64,000 nt of DNA from Klebsiella huaxiensis. GTDB lineage: Bacteria; Pseudomonadota; Gammaproteobacteria; Enterobacterales; Enterobacteriaceae. Location of the stretch: positions 5,890,001 through 5,954,000 of the forward strand of contig NZ_CP036175.1 in NCBI RefSeq assembly GCF_003261575.2, read 5' to 3'. The position numbers and the translations under genes were made by a program. The notes beneath the pieces were generated by a model. The model made no database searches and was not told where the DNA came from. It was given only the letters and a program-made list of their open reading frames with translations. How positions within the stretch are numbered: the stretch's first letter is position 1; every line of letters begins with the position of its first letter. Below are positions 52,480 to 61,247 of this stretch, in pieces.

Positions 52480-53606
52480 AGCGTTACCTGATTATTTTTA
52501 AGTGCGGACAAAATACGATGACACGCTTGTCCATCGCCGTACGGGTTATGCGCCCGACTCATGGCCTGATACGCGGACTCATCTTGCAGTAAGCGCGTGA
52601 CCTCATCGACGATGCGCTGGCTGTCAGTACCCACCAGGCGCACGGTGCCAGCGCTGACGGCTTCCGGGCGCTCAGTCATTTCACGCATCACCAGTACCGG
52701 CTTGCCAAGCGACGGCGCTTCCTCCTGAATACCACCGGAGTCGGTGAGAATCAGCCATGCGCGATTCATCAACCAGACAAACGGCAGATAGTCCTGTGGC
52801 TCAATCAGCATGACGTTATCAACATGGCCGAGAATGCGGTTAACCGGTTCGCTGACGTTCGGGTTCAGATGAACCGGGTAAACAATTTGTACGTCCGGGT
52901 TATTAGCTGCAATTTCCGCCAGCGCATGGCAGATTTGCTCAAAACCGCGACCGAAGCTCTCCCGACGATGCCCGGTAACCAGGATCATCTTCTTGCCATT
53001 GCCAAGGAAGGAATAGCGCTCGGTCAGTTCACTGCTTAACGCTTCGTTGCTCAACACGCGATCGCGTACCCAGAACAACGCATCAATCACCGTGTTACCC
53101 GTGACCGTAATTTGAGCATCCGCAATGTTTTCCTGCAGCAGATTCTGTCGCGAGGTCTCCGTCGGCGCAAAATGGTACGTCGCCAGCCGTCCGGTTAACG
53201 TGCGGTTCCCCTCTTCCGGCCACGGCGAGTTCAAATCCCCCGTGCGCAACCCTGCTTCGACATGTCCCACCGGGATGCGTTGATAGAAAGCCGCCAGACT
53301 CGCCGCCATCGTGGTGGTAGTGTCGCCATGCACCAGCACGACGTCCGGTTTGAATGACTCCAGCACCGGCTTTAATCCCTCAAGGATGCGGCAGGTAATC
53401 TCCGTCAAGCCCTGACCCGGCTGCATAATGTTGAGGTCATAATCCGGAACAATTGAAAAAAGTTTCAACACCTGATCGAGCATCTCCCGATGCTGCGCGG
53501 TCACGCAAACTTTCGCCTCAAAATGAGGATCCCTTGCCAGCGCATGTACCAGAGGTGCCATCTTGATGGCTTCTGGTCTCGTGCCAAATACGGTTAGTAC
53601 TTTCAC
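52476..53606 (-). CDS. wecB: UDP-GlcNAc 2-epimerase WecB
   Basis: WecB makes UDP-ManNAc from UDP-GlcNAc. It has 376 residues, as in E. coli, with the GT-B fold; MKVLTVFGTRPEAIKMAPLV at the start, HGDTTTTMAASLAAFY, HVEAGLRTGD, LVTGHRRESFGRGFEQIC and LTDSGGIQEEAPSLGKPVLVMREMTERPEA are the usual substrate and allosteric-site segments. It is followed by wecC with a 4-base overlap. Confidence 0.98.
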   Translation of the reverse strand: MKVLTVFGTRPEAIKMAPLVHALARDPHFEAKVCVTAQHREMLDQVLKLFSIVPDYDLNIMQPGQGLTEITCRILEGLKPVLESFKPDVVLVHGDTTTTMAASLAAFYQRIPVGHVEAGLRTGDLNSPWPEEGNRTLTGRLATYHFAPTETSRQNLLQENIADAQITVTGNTVIDALFWVRDRVLSNEALSSELTERYSFLGNGKKMILVTGHRRESFGRGFEQICHALAEIAANNPDVQIVYPVHLNPNVSEPVNRILGHVDNVMLIEPQDYLPFVWLMNRAWLILTDSGGIQEEAPSLGKPVLVMREMTERPEAVSAGTVRLVGTDSQRIVDEVTRLLQDESAYQAMSRAHNPYGDGQACHRILSALKNNQVTL

Positions 53607-53662
53607 ATCGATTCTCTTCGATTAGGTGATGAAGGGCGAATGTCCTTCATCACAGGCTGCAT

Positions 53663-54709
53663 TCACTGGATACGGCGACGCGATAACGCAACGCCTGCGC
53701 CGATGAGCGCGCCCACAATCCCCCACATCACCATCAGAAATACGCGGCGCGGGCTATCGCGTTTTACCGGTTCTTCAGGTGTTCGCAAATACCGGTAAGT
53801 CTGAAAACGAGGGTCCAGCGTTGGCCCAACGTTCAATGTTGTTAGCATTGCGCGACTTTGGTCATAGTCGATATCGTATTCCGGTCCTACTGCCTGTAGG
53901 TTTTCCAGTCGAGCCTGCAGCATCGGCCGCCCCAGTAAAAACAGTTCCGAATCTGGCAGTTGGTCAGGCGGAACATCGGTTTCGCTGCGAGAAATGTTGT
54001 GCTGTTGCGCGACTTTCAGCGCCTGCTCCACGCTATGGTTGCGGCGATTGAAAATCTCACGCGCCACCTCTTCCTGTCGCTTTACCTGCGCTTTCATCTG
54101 CACGGTCCGCGCCGCCCAGGCACCTTTCAGTTCATCGTTCAGATGCCCTGCCGCACGCTGGCTGGCGAAAGCGACATACTGACGCAGCAAGTTGTTAGCA
54201 TCCGGTGCCGTTTCAGCCGTCAGCTTCACACTATCATTGACGCTTTTTAGCGCATCGCCGGGCATAAACTGAATATCGTTAATCAGGTCATCCAACAATG
54301 CAGCGTCTGCGCGGGCGTTGCCCGACTGGCGCTGTTTGTAGTAATCCGTTTGCAGCCAGAAGTCGCGCCGGGTATCCCAGGACGCCTGCTGCATAATGAA
54401 CTCTTTGTACGCCTCGTCCATTACCGAAGGTTGATCGACCGATACAAGATTGGCCTTGATGTCGAGATTGCGTAAGAACTGCTGCTGCGAATAGTAGCCG
54501 CCCAGCATATTCACTGTTGGCCGGTCAGTAATCGCCGTTGCGCTCCACTCCTGGCGAGCAAAAAAGGTATAAACCAGAACAATCAGCGCAAAGAGCACTG
54601 CCGTACCTACTATCCAGCTTTTTCCTGCCCATAAGGCGCGAAACAACCCGCGAATATCCAGCTCATTCTCAACGTTCACTGCTCGTGCTCCCGGTAATGG
54701 TTGAGTCAT
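53663..54709 (-). CDS. wzzE: ECA chain-length regulator WzzE
   Basis: WzzE is a polysaccharide co-polymerase that sets ECA chain length. It has 348 residues, as in E. coli: one N-terminal membrane helix (SWIVGTAVLFALIVLVYTFF), a long periplasmic helical domain rich in Gln and Arg, the Pro-rich segment (TPEEPVKRDSPRR) and a second C-terminal membrane helix (FLMVMWGIVGALIGAGVAL). The second of two adjacent ATG codons is preferred by length. Confidence 0.95.
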   Translation of the reverse strand: MTQPLPGARAVNVENELDIRGLFRALWAGKSWIVGTAVLFALIVLVYTFFARQEWSATAITDRPTVNMLGGYYSQQQFLRNLDIKANLVSVDQPSVMDEAYKEFIMQQASWDTRRDFWLQTDYYKQRQSGNARADAALLDDLINDIQFMPGDALKSVNDSVKLTAETAPDANNLLRQYVAFASQRAAGHLNDELKGAWAARTVQMKAQVKRQEEVAREIFNRRNHSVEQALKVAQQHNISRSETDVPPDQLPDSELFLLGRPMLQARLENLQAVGPEYDIDYDQSRAMLTTLNVGPTLDPRFQTYRYLRTPEEPVKRDSPRRVFLMVMWGIVGALIGAGVALSRRRIQ

Positions 54710-54730
54710 CACATCCCCAGACTTACTTGG

Positions 54731-55825
54731 TTAATTTGGATTATTGCTGCTGTGTCGCCGTATTCTGCGTCTAATGCGCTTAACCAGACGCGCCACTTTC
54801 CAGGCGCGTTTAATGCAGTAGCCATAAAGGAAGAAGGCTAACAAAAACAGTATCAACATCACCCATTCAGGAACAATACGGGTGTATTCCGCCACCACGC
54901 CTACCAGCGCCAGCAACGCGGCGGCCAGGGTGATCAGCACGAATGCCTGGCGGGAAGTAAACCCGGCACGCATGATTAAATGATGAATATGTTGACGGTC
55001 CGGGGAGAACGGACTCATCCCTTTACGCAGGCGGCGATACATAATCGCCACCATATCCATCAACGGAATGGCAATAATCCACAGCGCGGTAACCGGGCTA
55101 ATGGGGTGCGTTTTGCCTTGCGTGGTCTCCAGCAGGATCCAGATGATAGTGAAGCCAATCATGGTACTGCCGGCATCACCCATAAAGACCTTGTAGCGAC
55201 GACCAAGCGCACCGAGGTTAAGTAAAATATAGGGCAAAATGGCGGCGATCATCGCAAAACACCACATCGCCAGGCTGTATTGACCATCAAACCACAGAAT
55301 GATGCCCGTCGCCGCGAAAGAGACAGAGGAGAGACCGCCAAGCAGACCATCAATACCATCAACCATATTGAAGGCATTGATCGCAGCCCAAACGGCAAAC
55401 AGCGTGAGGAAGAATCCGAAAGGGCCGAGCACCAGCTCCCACGAACCAAAAATAAAACCCAGGCTACTAAGATGAAGATTACCGACCGTCATCATAATGA
55501 CGGCGATGGCGGCCTGAATAACCGCGCGAATTTTTACACTGATATCAAAGCGGTCGTCCAGTGCACCAACCAGCACAAGCACCCCTGCGCAAGACAGATA
55601 TAACCGCGCGTGGGGGATATAATAATCTGCGATAGCAAACGTAAAACAAATACCTGCATAAACTGAGATACCACCGACTAACGGAATCAAACCCTGATGC
55701 CGTTTGCGATAGTTAGGTTTATCCACCAACCCAACTCTTTTTGCCGCCTTACGAGCAACAAATATAAATAGGGTAGTGAATAAGAAAATACTGATTAATT
55801 CAGTAATAGCAGTGAGTAAATTCAC
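54731..55825 (-). CDS. wecA: Undecaprenyl-phosphate GlcNAc-1-phosphate transferase WecA
   Basis: WecA starts ECA (and often O-antigen) synthesis by moving GlcNAc-1-P to undecaprenyl phosphate. From GTG 55825 (VNLLTAITELISIFLFTTLF), the start context used in E. coli, it has 364 residues and eleven membrane segments. Catalytic Asp motifs LVGALDDRFDI and NAFNMVDGIDGL and the cytoplasmic HIHH (DRQHIHHLIMR) are present. It is the first gene of the ECA operon, downstream of rho. A 54-nt longer in-frame ATG start is less likely. Confidence 0.96.
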   Translation of the reverse strand: MNLLTAITELISIFLFTTLFIFVARKAAKRVGLVDKPNYRKRHQGLIPLVGGISVYAGICFTFAIADYYIPHARLYLSCAGVLVLVGALDDRFDISVKIRAVIQAAIAVIMMTVGNLHLSSLGFIFGSWELVLGPFGFFLTLFAVWAAINAFNMVDGIDGLLGGLSSVSFAATGIILWFDGQYSLAMWCFAMIAAILPYILLNLGALGRRYKVFMGDAGSTMIGFTIIWILLETTQGKTHPISPVTALWIIAIPLMDMVAIMYRRLRKGMSPFSPDRQHIHHLIMRAGFTSRQAFVLITLAAALLALVGVVAEYTRIVPEWVMLILFLLAFFLYGYCIKRAWKVARLVKRIRRRIRRHSSNNPN

Positions 55826-56025
55826 AACGCATGTGCTCTCAGCATAGTTAATCCGGGAAGTATAACGATGATGTCTCAACTCCTGAAGGGGTAAAGCAGA
55901 ACATTACAAATTTATTGTATAGATTTTAGTCTGTTAAAGTTCTCTCTGCCTGGTATTGTGCTGCACACATCATACGATAACACCCGCTTTGTTTTCCCTT
56001 TCTGGATCATACAAACCCAGAAAAC

Positions 56026-56053
56026 AAAACGCCACGCAATAGCGTGGCGTTTT
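56026..56053 (-). terminator. rho terminator
   Basis: AAAACGCCACGC-loop-GCGTGGCGTTTT forms a 12-bp perfect stem 16 bp after the rho stop, with T-rich sequence on the minus strand after it. It separates rho from the wec operon. The rest of the gap to wecA (55826-56025) is A/T-rich and holds its promoter region; no gene is seen. Confidence 0.88.
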
Positions 56054-56068
56054 CTGGCTTTTTTTAAC

Positions 56069-57328
56069 TTACGAGCGCTTCATCATGTCAAAGAAGTCAT
56101 CGTTAGTTTTGGTCATCGCCAGTTTATTGATGAGGAACTCCATCGCGTCAATTTCACCCATAGGATGGATGATTTTGCGCAGGATCCACATCTTCTGCAG
56201 CTCTTCCTGAGTGGTGAGCAGCTCTTCTTTACGCGTACCGGAACGGTTGTAATCGATCGCCGGGAAGACGCGTTTTTCAGCGATCTTACGCGAGAGGTGC
56301 AATTCCATGTTGCCGGTACCTTTAAACTCTTCATAGATAACTTCATCCATTTTAGAGCCAGTATCGACCAGAGCTGTGGCGATAATCGTCAGGCTACCGC
56401 CCTCTTCCACGTTACGCGCAGCACCGAAGAAACGCTTCGGACGATGCAGGGCGTTGGCGTCAACACCACCGGTCAACACTTTACCGGAAGCCGGTACGAC
56501 GGTGTTGTAGGCACGAGCCAGACGGGTGATGGAGTCGAGCAGGATGATAACGTCTTTCTTGTGTTCAACCAGACGTTTCGCTTTCTCGATAACCATTTCC
56601 GCAACCTGAACGTGGCGGGATGCCGGTTCATCAAAGGTAGAAGCAATAACCTCACCTTTCACCAGACGCTGCATCTCTGTCACTTCTTCCGGACGTTCGT
56701 CGATCAGCAGTACCATCAGCACACAATCAGGGTGGTTGTACGCAATGCTCTGTGCAATATTCTGCAGCAGCATGGTTTTACCCGCTTTCGGCGGTGCAAC
56801 AATCAGACCACGCTGACCACGACCGATCGGCGATGCCAGATCCAGGACACGAGCAGTTAAGTCTTCCGTAGAACCATTACCACGCTCCATACGCAGACGT
56901 GAGTTTGCGTGCAGCGGCGTTAAGTTCTCGAACAGAATCTTATTACGCGCGTTTTCCGGCTTGTCGTAGTTAACTTCGTTAACTTTCAACAATGCAAAGT
57001 AACGCTCACCCTCTTTAGGAGGACGAATCTTACCGGAAATGGTGTCACCAGTGCGGAGGTTGAAACGGCGGATTTGGCTAGGGGATACGTAGATGTCATC
57101 AGGACCGGCGAGGTAGGAGCTGTCTCCAGAACGGAGGAAACCAAATCCATCCTGCAGTATCTCCAGCACACCGTCGCCAAAGATATCTTCGCCACTCTTT
57201 GCGTGCTGCTTCAGGATGGCAAAAATGATGTCCTGCTTGCGCATACGTGCCTGGTTTTCCAGACCCATATTTTCGCCGAGAGTAATCAGCTCAGAAACCG
57301 GCGTATTCTTTAATTCGGTAAGATTCAT
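56069..57328 (-). CDS. rho: Transcription termination factor Rho
   Basis: Rho is the hexameric RNA-dependent ATPase that ends many transcripts. From ATG 57328 (MNLTELKNTPVSELITLGENMG) it has 419 residues and is nearly unchanged from E. coli. The N-terminal RNA-binding cold-shock-like domain includes DGFGFLRSGDSSYLAGPDDIYVS; Walker A is APPKAGKTMLLQ, Walker B is DVIILLDSITRLARAYN, and the Q-loop and R-loop regions follow. The short RhoL frame lies upstream. A start 24 codons earlier is spurious. Confidence 0.98.
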   Translation of the reverse strand: MNLTELKNTPVSELITLGENMGLENQARMRKQDIIFAILKQHAKSGEDIFGDGVLEILQDGFGFLRSGDSSYLAGPDDIYVSPSQIRRFNLRTGDTISGKIRPPKEGERYFALLKVNEVNYDKPENARNKILFENLTPLHANSRLRMERGNGSTEDLTARVLDLASPIGRGQRGLIVAPPKAGKTMLLQNIAQSIAYNHPDCVLMVLLIDERPEEVTEMQRLVKGEVIASTFDEPASRHVQVAEMVIEKAKRLVEHKKDVIILLDSITRLARAYNTVVPASGKVLTGGVDANALHRPKRFFGAARNVEEGGSLTIIATALVDTGSKMDEVIYEEFKGTGNMELHLSRKIAEKRVFPAIDYNRSGTRKEELLTTQEELQKMWILRKIIHPMGEIDAMEFLINKLAMTKTNDDFFDMMKRS

Positions 57329-57415
57329 AATGGTGTGGGTTCTTAAACTCGGGGTAAAACTCGAACTTAATGTTGTGAATGGTATGGCAGGAACATCCAT
57401 GCCTGTTAACGGCCT

Positions 57416-57517
57416 TCATCTCGTGTCTGTACGTCGCCTGGTCACAGGAAAGAACGCAGAACTGAAACGACTAGACGGAATGAGTGATAAGCCCGGAATT
57501 ATTAGCTTCACGCGCAT
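57416..57517 (-). CDS. rhoL: rho operon leader peptide RhoL
   Basis: A 33-residue frame (MRVKLIIPGLSLIPSSRFSS ... RRRTDTR) ends 87 bp before rho. It aligns with the 33-residue E. coli RhoL (PSCRFSSAYSPVTRQRKDMSR): the SSRFSSAFFPVTRRR part is conserved while the first 13 residues differ. It lies in the leader that takes part in Rho autoregulation. The ribosome binding site is weak. Confidence 0.75.
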   Translation of the reverse strand: MRVKLIIPGLSLIPSSRFSSAFFPVTRRRTDTR

Positions 57518-57606
57518 TTTCTGCGGGACGCTTTGGGTAAAACAAGATTCAAACAAAGGTATGTTTAAAACGAAGTCTGGAATTAACTTAGCACGACTCT
57601 TGCCGG

Positions 57607-57645
57607 GCGTCCAGAGATCCGCAAAAAATAGGAGTCTGGACGCCG
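57607..57645 (-). terminator. Hairpin downstream of trxA
   Basis: GGCGTCCAGA and TCTGGACGCC form a perfect 10-bp stem 15 bp after the trxA stop. The 19-nt loop carries a T-run (CTATTTTTTGCGG on the minus strand). It is placed as a trxA terminator but has no U-tract after the stem. Confidence 0.55.
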
Positions 57646-57659
57646 GAATAGCAAATCGC

Positions 57660-57989
57660 TTACGCCAGGTTGGCGTCGAGGAACTCTTTCAACTGGCCTT
57701 TAGACAGCGCACCAACTTTGGTTGCTGCAACTTCGCCATTTTTGAACAGCAGCAGAGTCGGGATGCCGCGAATGCCGTATTTCGGCGCAGTACCCGGGTT
57801 CTGATCGATGTTCAGTTTCGCAATGGTCAGTTTGCCCTGATACTCTTCAGCGATCTCATCCAGAATCGGGGCGATCATTTTGCACGGACCACACCACTCT
57901 GCCCAGAAATCGACGAGGGTTAGCCCGTCAGCCTTGAGTACGTCCGTGTCAAAACTGTCGTCAGTCAGGTGAATAATTTTATCGCTCAT
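57660..57989 (-). CDS. trxA: Thioredoxin 1 TrxA
   Basis: This cytoplasmic disulfide reductant serves ribonucleotide reductase and many other proteins. The 109-residue frame from ATG 57989 (MSDKIIHLTDDSFDTDVLKADG) has the active site WCGPCK, the buried Asp in VDFWAEW, and cis-Pro in GIRGIPTLLLF. It differs from E. coli at few positions. The divergent neighbour is rhlB. An ATG four codons earlier is possible but not the family start. Confidence 0.98.
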   Translation of the reverse strand: MSDKIIHLTDDSFDTDVLKADGLTLVDFWAEWCGPCKMIAPILDEIAEEYQGKLTIAKLNIDQNPGTAPKYGIRGIPTLLLFKNGEVAATKVGALSKGQLKEFLDANLA

Positions 57990-58329
57990 ATTTAACTCCA
58001 CAGGAATAAGCCTGGTGTGTTGGTGTCGCAGTCATCAACGACGTGTCGATGCTCCGTTATGCACGCTATTTTCAGGATGCCCCTTTAAGCCACCTGCGCG
58101 ACACGGCCCATCATGGACCTCGCCGCTCAGGAGTCAAAGCAATCTGTATTCAAACCGGCTTATCGCAGATTTGTCACCCCGGCTCGCTTAAGTAGTCTAA
58201 GCTTTCGAGGATTCGTTCAATTGCCGCAGACGCACCTTGAGTCATTTCATGCATAGCCAACGAAAGGTTGACGTTATTTCACCGGATACGCTTTCTTAAT
58301 GCAATAGTTAGCTGATATTCTACCACACT
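57990..58329. promoter_or_regulatory. Divergent trxA-rhlB region
   Basis: This 340-bp gap separates the two divergent genes and must hold promoters for both. A TTGACG at 58268-58273 could be a -35 for rhlB, but no convincing -10 follows at the right distance. No gene or repeat is seen. Confidence 0.5.
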
Positions 58330-59595
58330 ATGAGCAAAACACACTTAACAGAACAGAAGTTTTCCGACTTCGCCCTGCACCCGGCAGTGATTGAAGCCCT
58401 TGAAAAAAAAGGGTTTCATAATTGCACACCCATCCAGGCACTCGCTCTCCCGCTGACGCTGGAAGGTCGTGATGTTGCCGGGCAGGCGCAAACCGGTACC
58501 GGTAAAACGATGGCGTTTCTGACGTCAACGTTTCATTATCTTCTCACTCACCCGGCCATTGCTGACCGCCAGGTCAACCAGCCGCGCGCACTGATCATGG
58601 CTCCGACCCGCGAACTGGCAGTGCAGATCCACGCTGATGCAGAACCGCTGGCACAGACTGCCGGTCTGAAGCTCGGCCTCGCATACGGCGGCGACGGCTA
58701 CGACAAGCAGTTGAAAGTACTGGAAAGCGGCGTTGATATCCTGATCGGAACCACCGGCCGCCTTATCGACTACGCCAAACAGAACCATATCAACCTCAGC
58801 GCCATTCAGGTTGTTGTCCTCGACGAAGCCGATCGCATGTACGATCTCGGCTTTATTAAAGATATTCGCTGGCTGTTCCGTCGTATGCCGCCGGCCAATC
58901 AGCGCCTGAACATGCTGTTTTCTGCCACCCTTTCTTATCGCGTGCGTGAACTGGCGTTCGAGCAAATGAACAACGCCGAATACGTCGAAGTCGAGCCGGA
59001 GCAGAAAACAGGTCACCGAATTAAAGAAGAGTTATTCTATCCTTCCAACGAAGAAAAAATGCGCCTGCTGCAGACGCTGCTGGAAGAAGAGTGGCCGGAT
59101 CGCGCCATTATCTTCGCCAACACCAAACATCGTTGTGAAGATATCTGGGGTCACCTGGCGGCGGACGGCCATCGCGTTGGTCTGTTGACCGGCGATGTCG
59201 CACAGAAAAAACGCCTGCGCATTCTCGACGAATTCACTCGCGGCGATATCGATATTCTGGTCGCCACCGACGTTGCCGCCCGCGGCCTGCATATCCCAGC
59301 GGTTACTCACGTCTTTAACTACGACCTACCGGACGATTGTGAAGACTACGTTCACCGCATCGGTCGTACTGGACGCGCTGGCGCTAGCGGTCACTCAATC
59401 AGCCTGGCTTGTGAAGAGTACGCGTTGAATCTGCCGGCTATCGAAACCTATATTGGACATTCGATTCCGGTGAGCAAATACAATCCAGATGCGCTCATGA
59501 CCGATCTGCCCAGGGCACTACGTCTGACGCGTCCGCGTCCGGGTAACGGTCCACGCCGTAACGGTCCGCCACGTAACCGTCGTCGTTCAGGTTAA
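58330..59595 (+). CDS. rhlB: DEAD-box RNA helicase RhlB
   Basis: RhlB unwinds RNA in the degradosome with RNase E and PNPase. It has 421 residues, as in E. coli. Q motif FHNCTPIQALALPL, Walker A AQTGTGKT, Ia PTRELAVQIH, II VLDEADRMYD, III SATLS, IV/V IFANTKHRCEDIW and LVATDVAARGLHIPAV, and VI HRIGRTGRAG are all present. The Arg-rich tail (RPRPGNGPRRNGPPRNRRRSG) binds RNA. An ERIC separates it from gppA. Confidence 0.98.
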   Translation: MSKTHLTEQKFSDFALHPAVIEALEKKGFHNCTPIQALALPLTLEGRDVAGQAQTGTGKTMAFLTSTFHYLLTHPAIADRQVNQPRALIMAPTRELAVQIHADAEPLAQTAGLKLGLAYGGDGYDKQLKVLESGVDILIGTTGRLIDYAKQNHINLSAIQVVVLDEADRMYDLGFIKDIRWLFRRMPPANQRLNMLFSATLSYRVRELAFEQMNNAEYVEVEPEQKTGHRIKEELFYPSNEEKMRLLQTLLEEEWPDRAIIFANTKHRCEDIWGHLAADGHRVGLLTGDVAQKKRLRILDEFTRGDIDILVATDVAARGLHIPAVTHVFNYDLPDDCEDYVHRIGRTGRAGASGHSISLACEEYALNLPAIETYIGHSIPVSKYNPDALMTDLPRALRLTRPRPGNGPRRNGPPRNRRRSG

Positions 59596-59605
59596 AGCTA
59601 TATGC

Positions 59606-59732
59606 CATACACAAAATCATTCAAGTTGCATCAAGGCGGCAAGAGAACGAATCCCGACGAGCTTACTCTGGTAAGTGATTCGGGTAAGAGAACGCAGCCA
59701 ACGCAGAGGCAATTTGAAGGATGAAGTGTATG
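59606..59732. repeat. ERIC element (127 bp) reaching into the gppA start codon
   Basis: Bounded by CATACAC and GTGTATG, this copy carries the ERIC blocks GGCGGCAAGAG, GAATCCCGACGAGCTTAC, GTAAGTGATTCGGGT and GCAGCCAACGCAGAGGCA. The length is again 127 bp. Its right end supplies TTGAAGGA and the ATG that starts gppA, so the ERIC forms the gppA ribosome binding site. Confidence 0.92.
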
Positions 59733-61229
59733 AACTCCACCTCGCTCTATGCAGCTATCGATCTAGGTTCTAATAGCTTTCATATGTTGGTTGTACGCGA
59801 GGTGGCGGGGAGCATCCAGACCCTCAGTCGTATTAAACGCAAAGTGCGTTTGGCTGCCGGTCTGAATGGCGACAATACGCTCTCCGTAGAAGCAATGGAG
59901 CGCGGCTGGCAATGTTTACGTCTGTTTGCCGAGCGCCTGCAGGATATACCTCCAGCGCAAATTCGCGTGGTCGCCACCGCGACGCTTCGTCTGGCAGTAA
60001 ACGCTGGAGAGTTTCTGGAAAAAGCGCGGGAAATCCTCGGCTGCCCGGTGCAGGTCATCAGCGGTGAAGAGGAAGCTCGTCTGATTTATCAGGGCGTTGC
60101 GCATACCACTGGCGGCGCAGATCAGCGTCTGGTCGTGGATATCGGCGGAGCCAGTACTGAACTGGTTACTGGAACCGGTGCGCAAACCACCTCGCTTTTC
60201 AGCCTGTCGATGGGTTGCGTCACCTGGCTGGAGCGCTACTTCGCCGATCGCAGCCTCACCAAAGAAAATTTCGACCTTGCCGAAACCGCCGCGCGCGAAG
60301 TGCTGCGTCCCGTGGCCTATGTTCTGCGCTATCACGGCTGGAAGGTCTGTGTCGGCGCATCCGGTACCGTTCAGGCCTTGCAGGAAATCATGATGGCGCA
60401 GGGGATGGATGAACGCATCACCCTGGCCAAACTGCAGCAGCTCAAACAGCGCGCAATTCAGTGCGGTCGTCTGGAAGAGCTGGAGATTGAAGGCTTGACG
60501 CTCGAACGGGCGTTAGTCTTCCCGAGCGGTCTGGCAATACTGATGGCCATTTTCAGCGAGCTGAACATTCAGTGCATGACCCTCGCGGGTGGGGCACTGC
60601 GTGAAGGTCTTGTCTACGGCATGCTGCATCTGTCGGTCGATCAGGATATTCGTAGCCGCACACTGCGTAATATTCAGCGCCGGTTTCTGGTGGATACCGA
60701 GCAGGCGCAGCGCGTTGCACAGCTGTCCGCGCATTTTGTTCGTCAGGTGGAAAATAGTTGGGATATTGAGCCATTATGCTTCGATCTGCTGCAAAGTGCC
60801 TGTCAACTGCATGAAATAGGCCTGAGCGTAGAGTATAAGCAAGCGCCTCTGCACGCGGCCTGGCTCGTTCGAAATCTCGACCTGCCTGGCTTCACGCCTG
60901 CGCAAAAAAAACTGCTGGCGACGCTGTTGCTAAACCAGACCAACGCCGTCGACCTCTCTTCGATTCATCAGCAAAACGCGGTGCCGCCGAGAGTCGCGGA
61001 ACATATGTGCCGCCTGCTGCGTCTGGCTATTCTGTTTGCCAGCCGCCGACGCGACGATCTGCTACCGATGATTACGCTGACTGCCAAAGATGAAAGTTTG
61101 ACGCTGACGCTACCGCAAGGCTGGCTGGAGAATCATCCGCTGGGCCGGGAGATGGTAGAACAAGAGTGCCAGTGGCAAAGTTACGTTCACTGGCCGTTGC
61201 AGCTCAGCGAGGAGCGCGCAGCAAAATAG
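59730..61229 (+). CDS. gppA: Guanosine pentaphosphate phosphatase / exopolyphosphatase GppA
   Basis: GppA converts pppGpp to ppGpp and also hydrolyses polyphosphate. From ATG 59730 (MNSTSLYAAIDLGSNSFHMLVVREV) it has 499 residues (494 in E. coli). The actin-like ATPase segments AAIDLGSNSFH, SGEEEARLIYQG and VVDIGGASTELV are present, followed by an HD-like C-terminal domain (CQLHEIGLSVEYKQAPLHAAWL). The ribosome site AAGGA and the ATG lie in the ERIC. An ATG three codons earlier (59721) has worse spacing. Confidence 0.96.
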   Translation: MNSTSLYAAIDLGSNSFHMLVVREVAGSIQTLSRIKRKVRLAAGLNGDNTLSVEAMERGWQCLRLFAERLQDIPPAQIRVVATATLRLAVNAGEFLEKAREILGCPVQVISGEEEARLIYQGVAHTTGGADQRLVVDIGGASTELVTGTGAQTTSLFSLSMGCVTWLERYFADRSLTKENFDLAETAAREVLRPVAYVLRYHGWKVCVGASGTVQALQEIMMAQGMDERITLAKLQQLKQRAIQCGRLEELEIEGLTLERALVFPSGLAILMAIFSELNIQCMTLAGGALREGLVYGMLHLSVDQDIRSRTLRNIQRRFLVDTEQAQRVAQLSAHFVRQVENSWDIEPLCFDLLQSACQLHEIGLSVEYKQAPLHAAWLVRNLDLPGFTPAQKKLLATLLLNQTNAVDLSSIHQQNAVPPRVAEHMCRLLRLAILFASRRRDDLLPMITLTAKDESLTLTLPQGWLENHPLGREMVEQECQWQSYVHWPLQLSEERAAK

Positions 61230-61247
61230 CTCAACCAGGGAAATATC

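Noticed and set aside
59721..59729. gppA start at the upstream ATG (MKCMNSTS)
   Set aside because: The AAGGA overlaps or abuts that ATG, too close for use; the ATG at 59730 has proper spacing.
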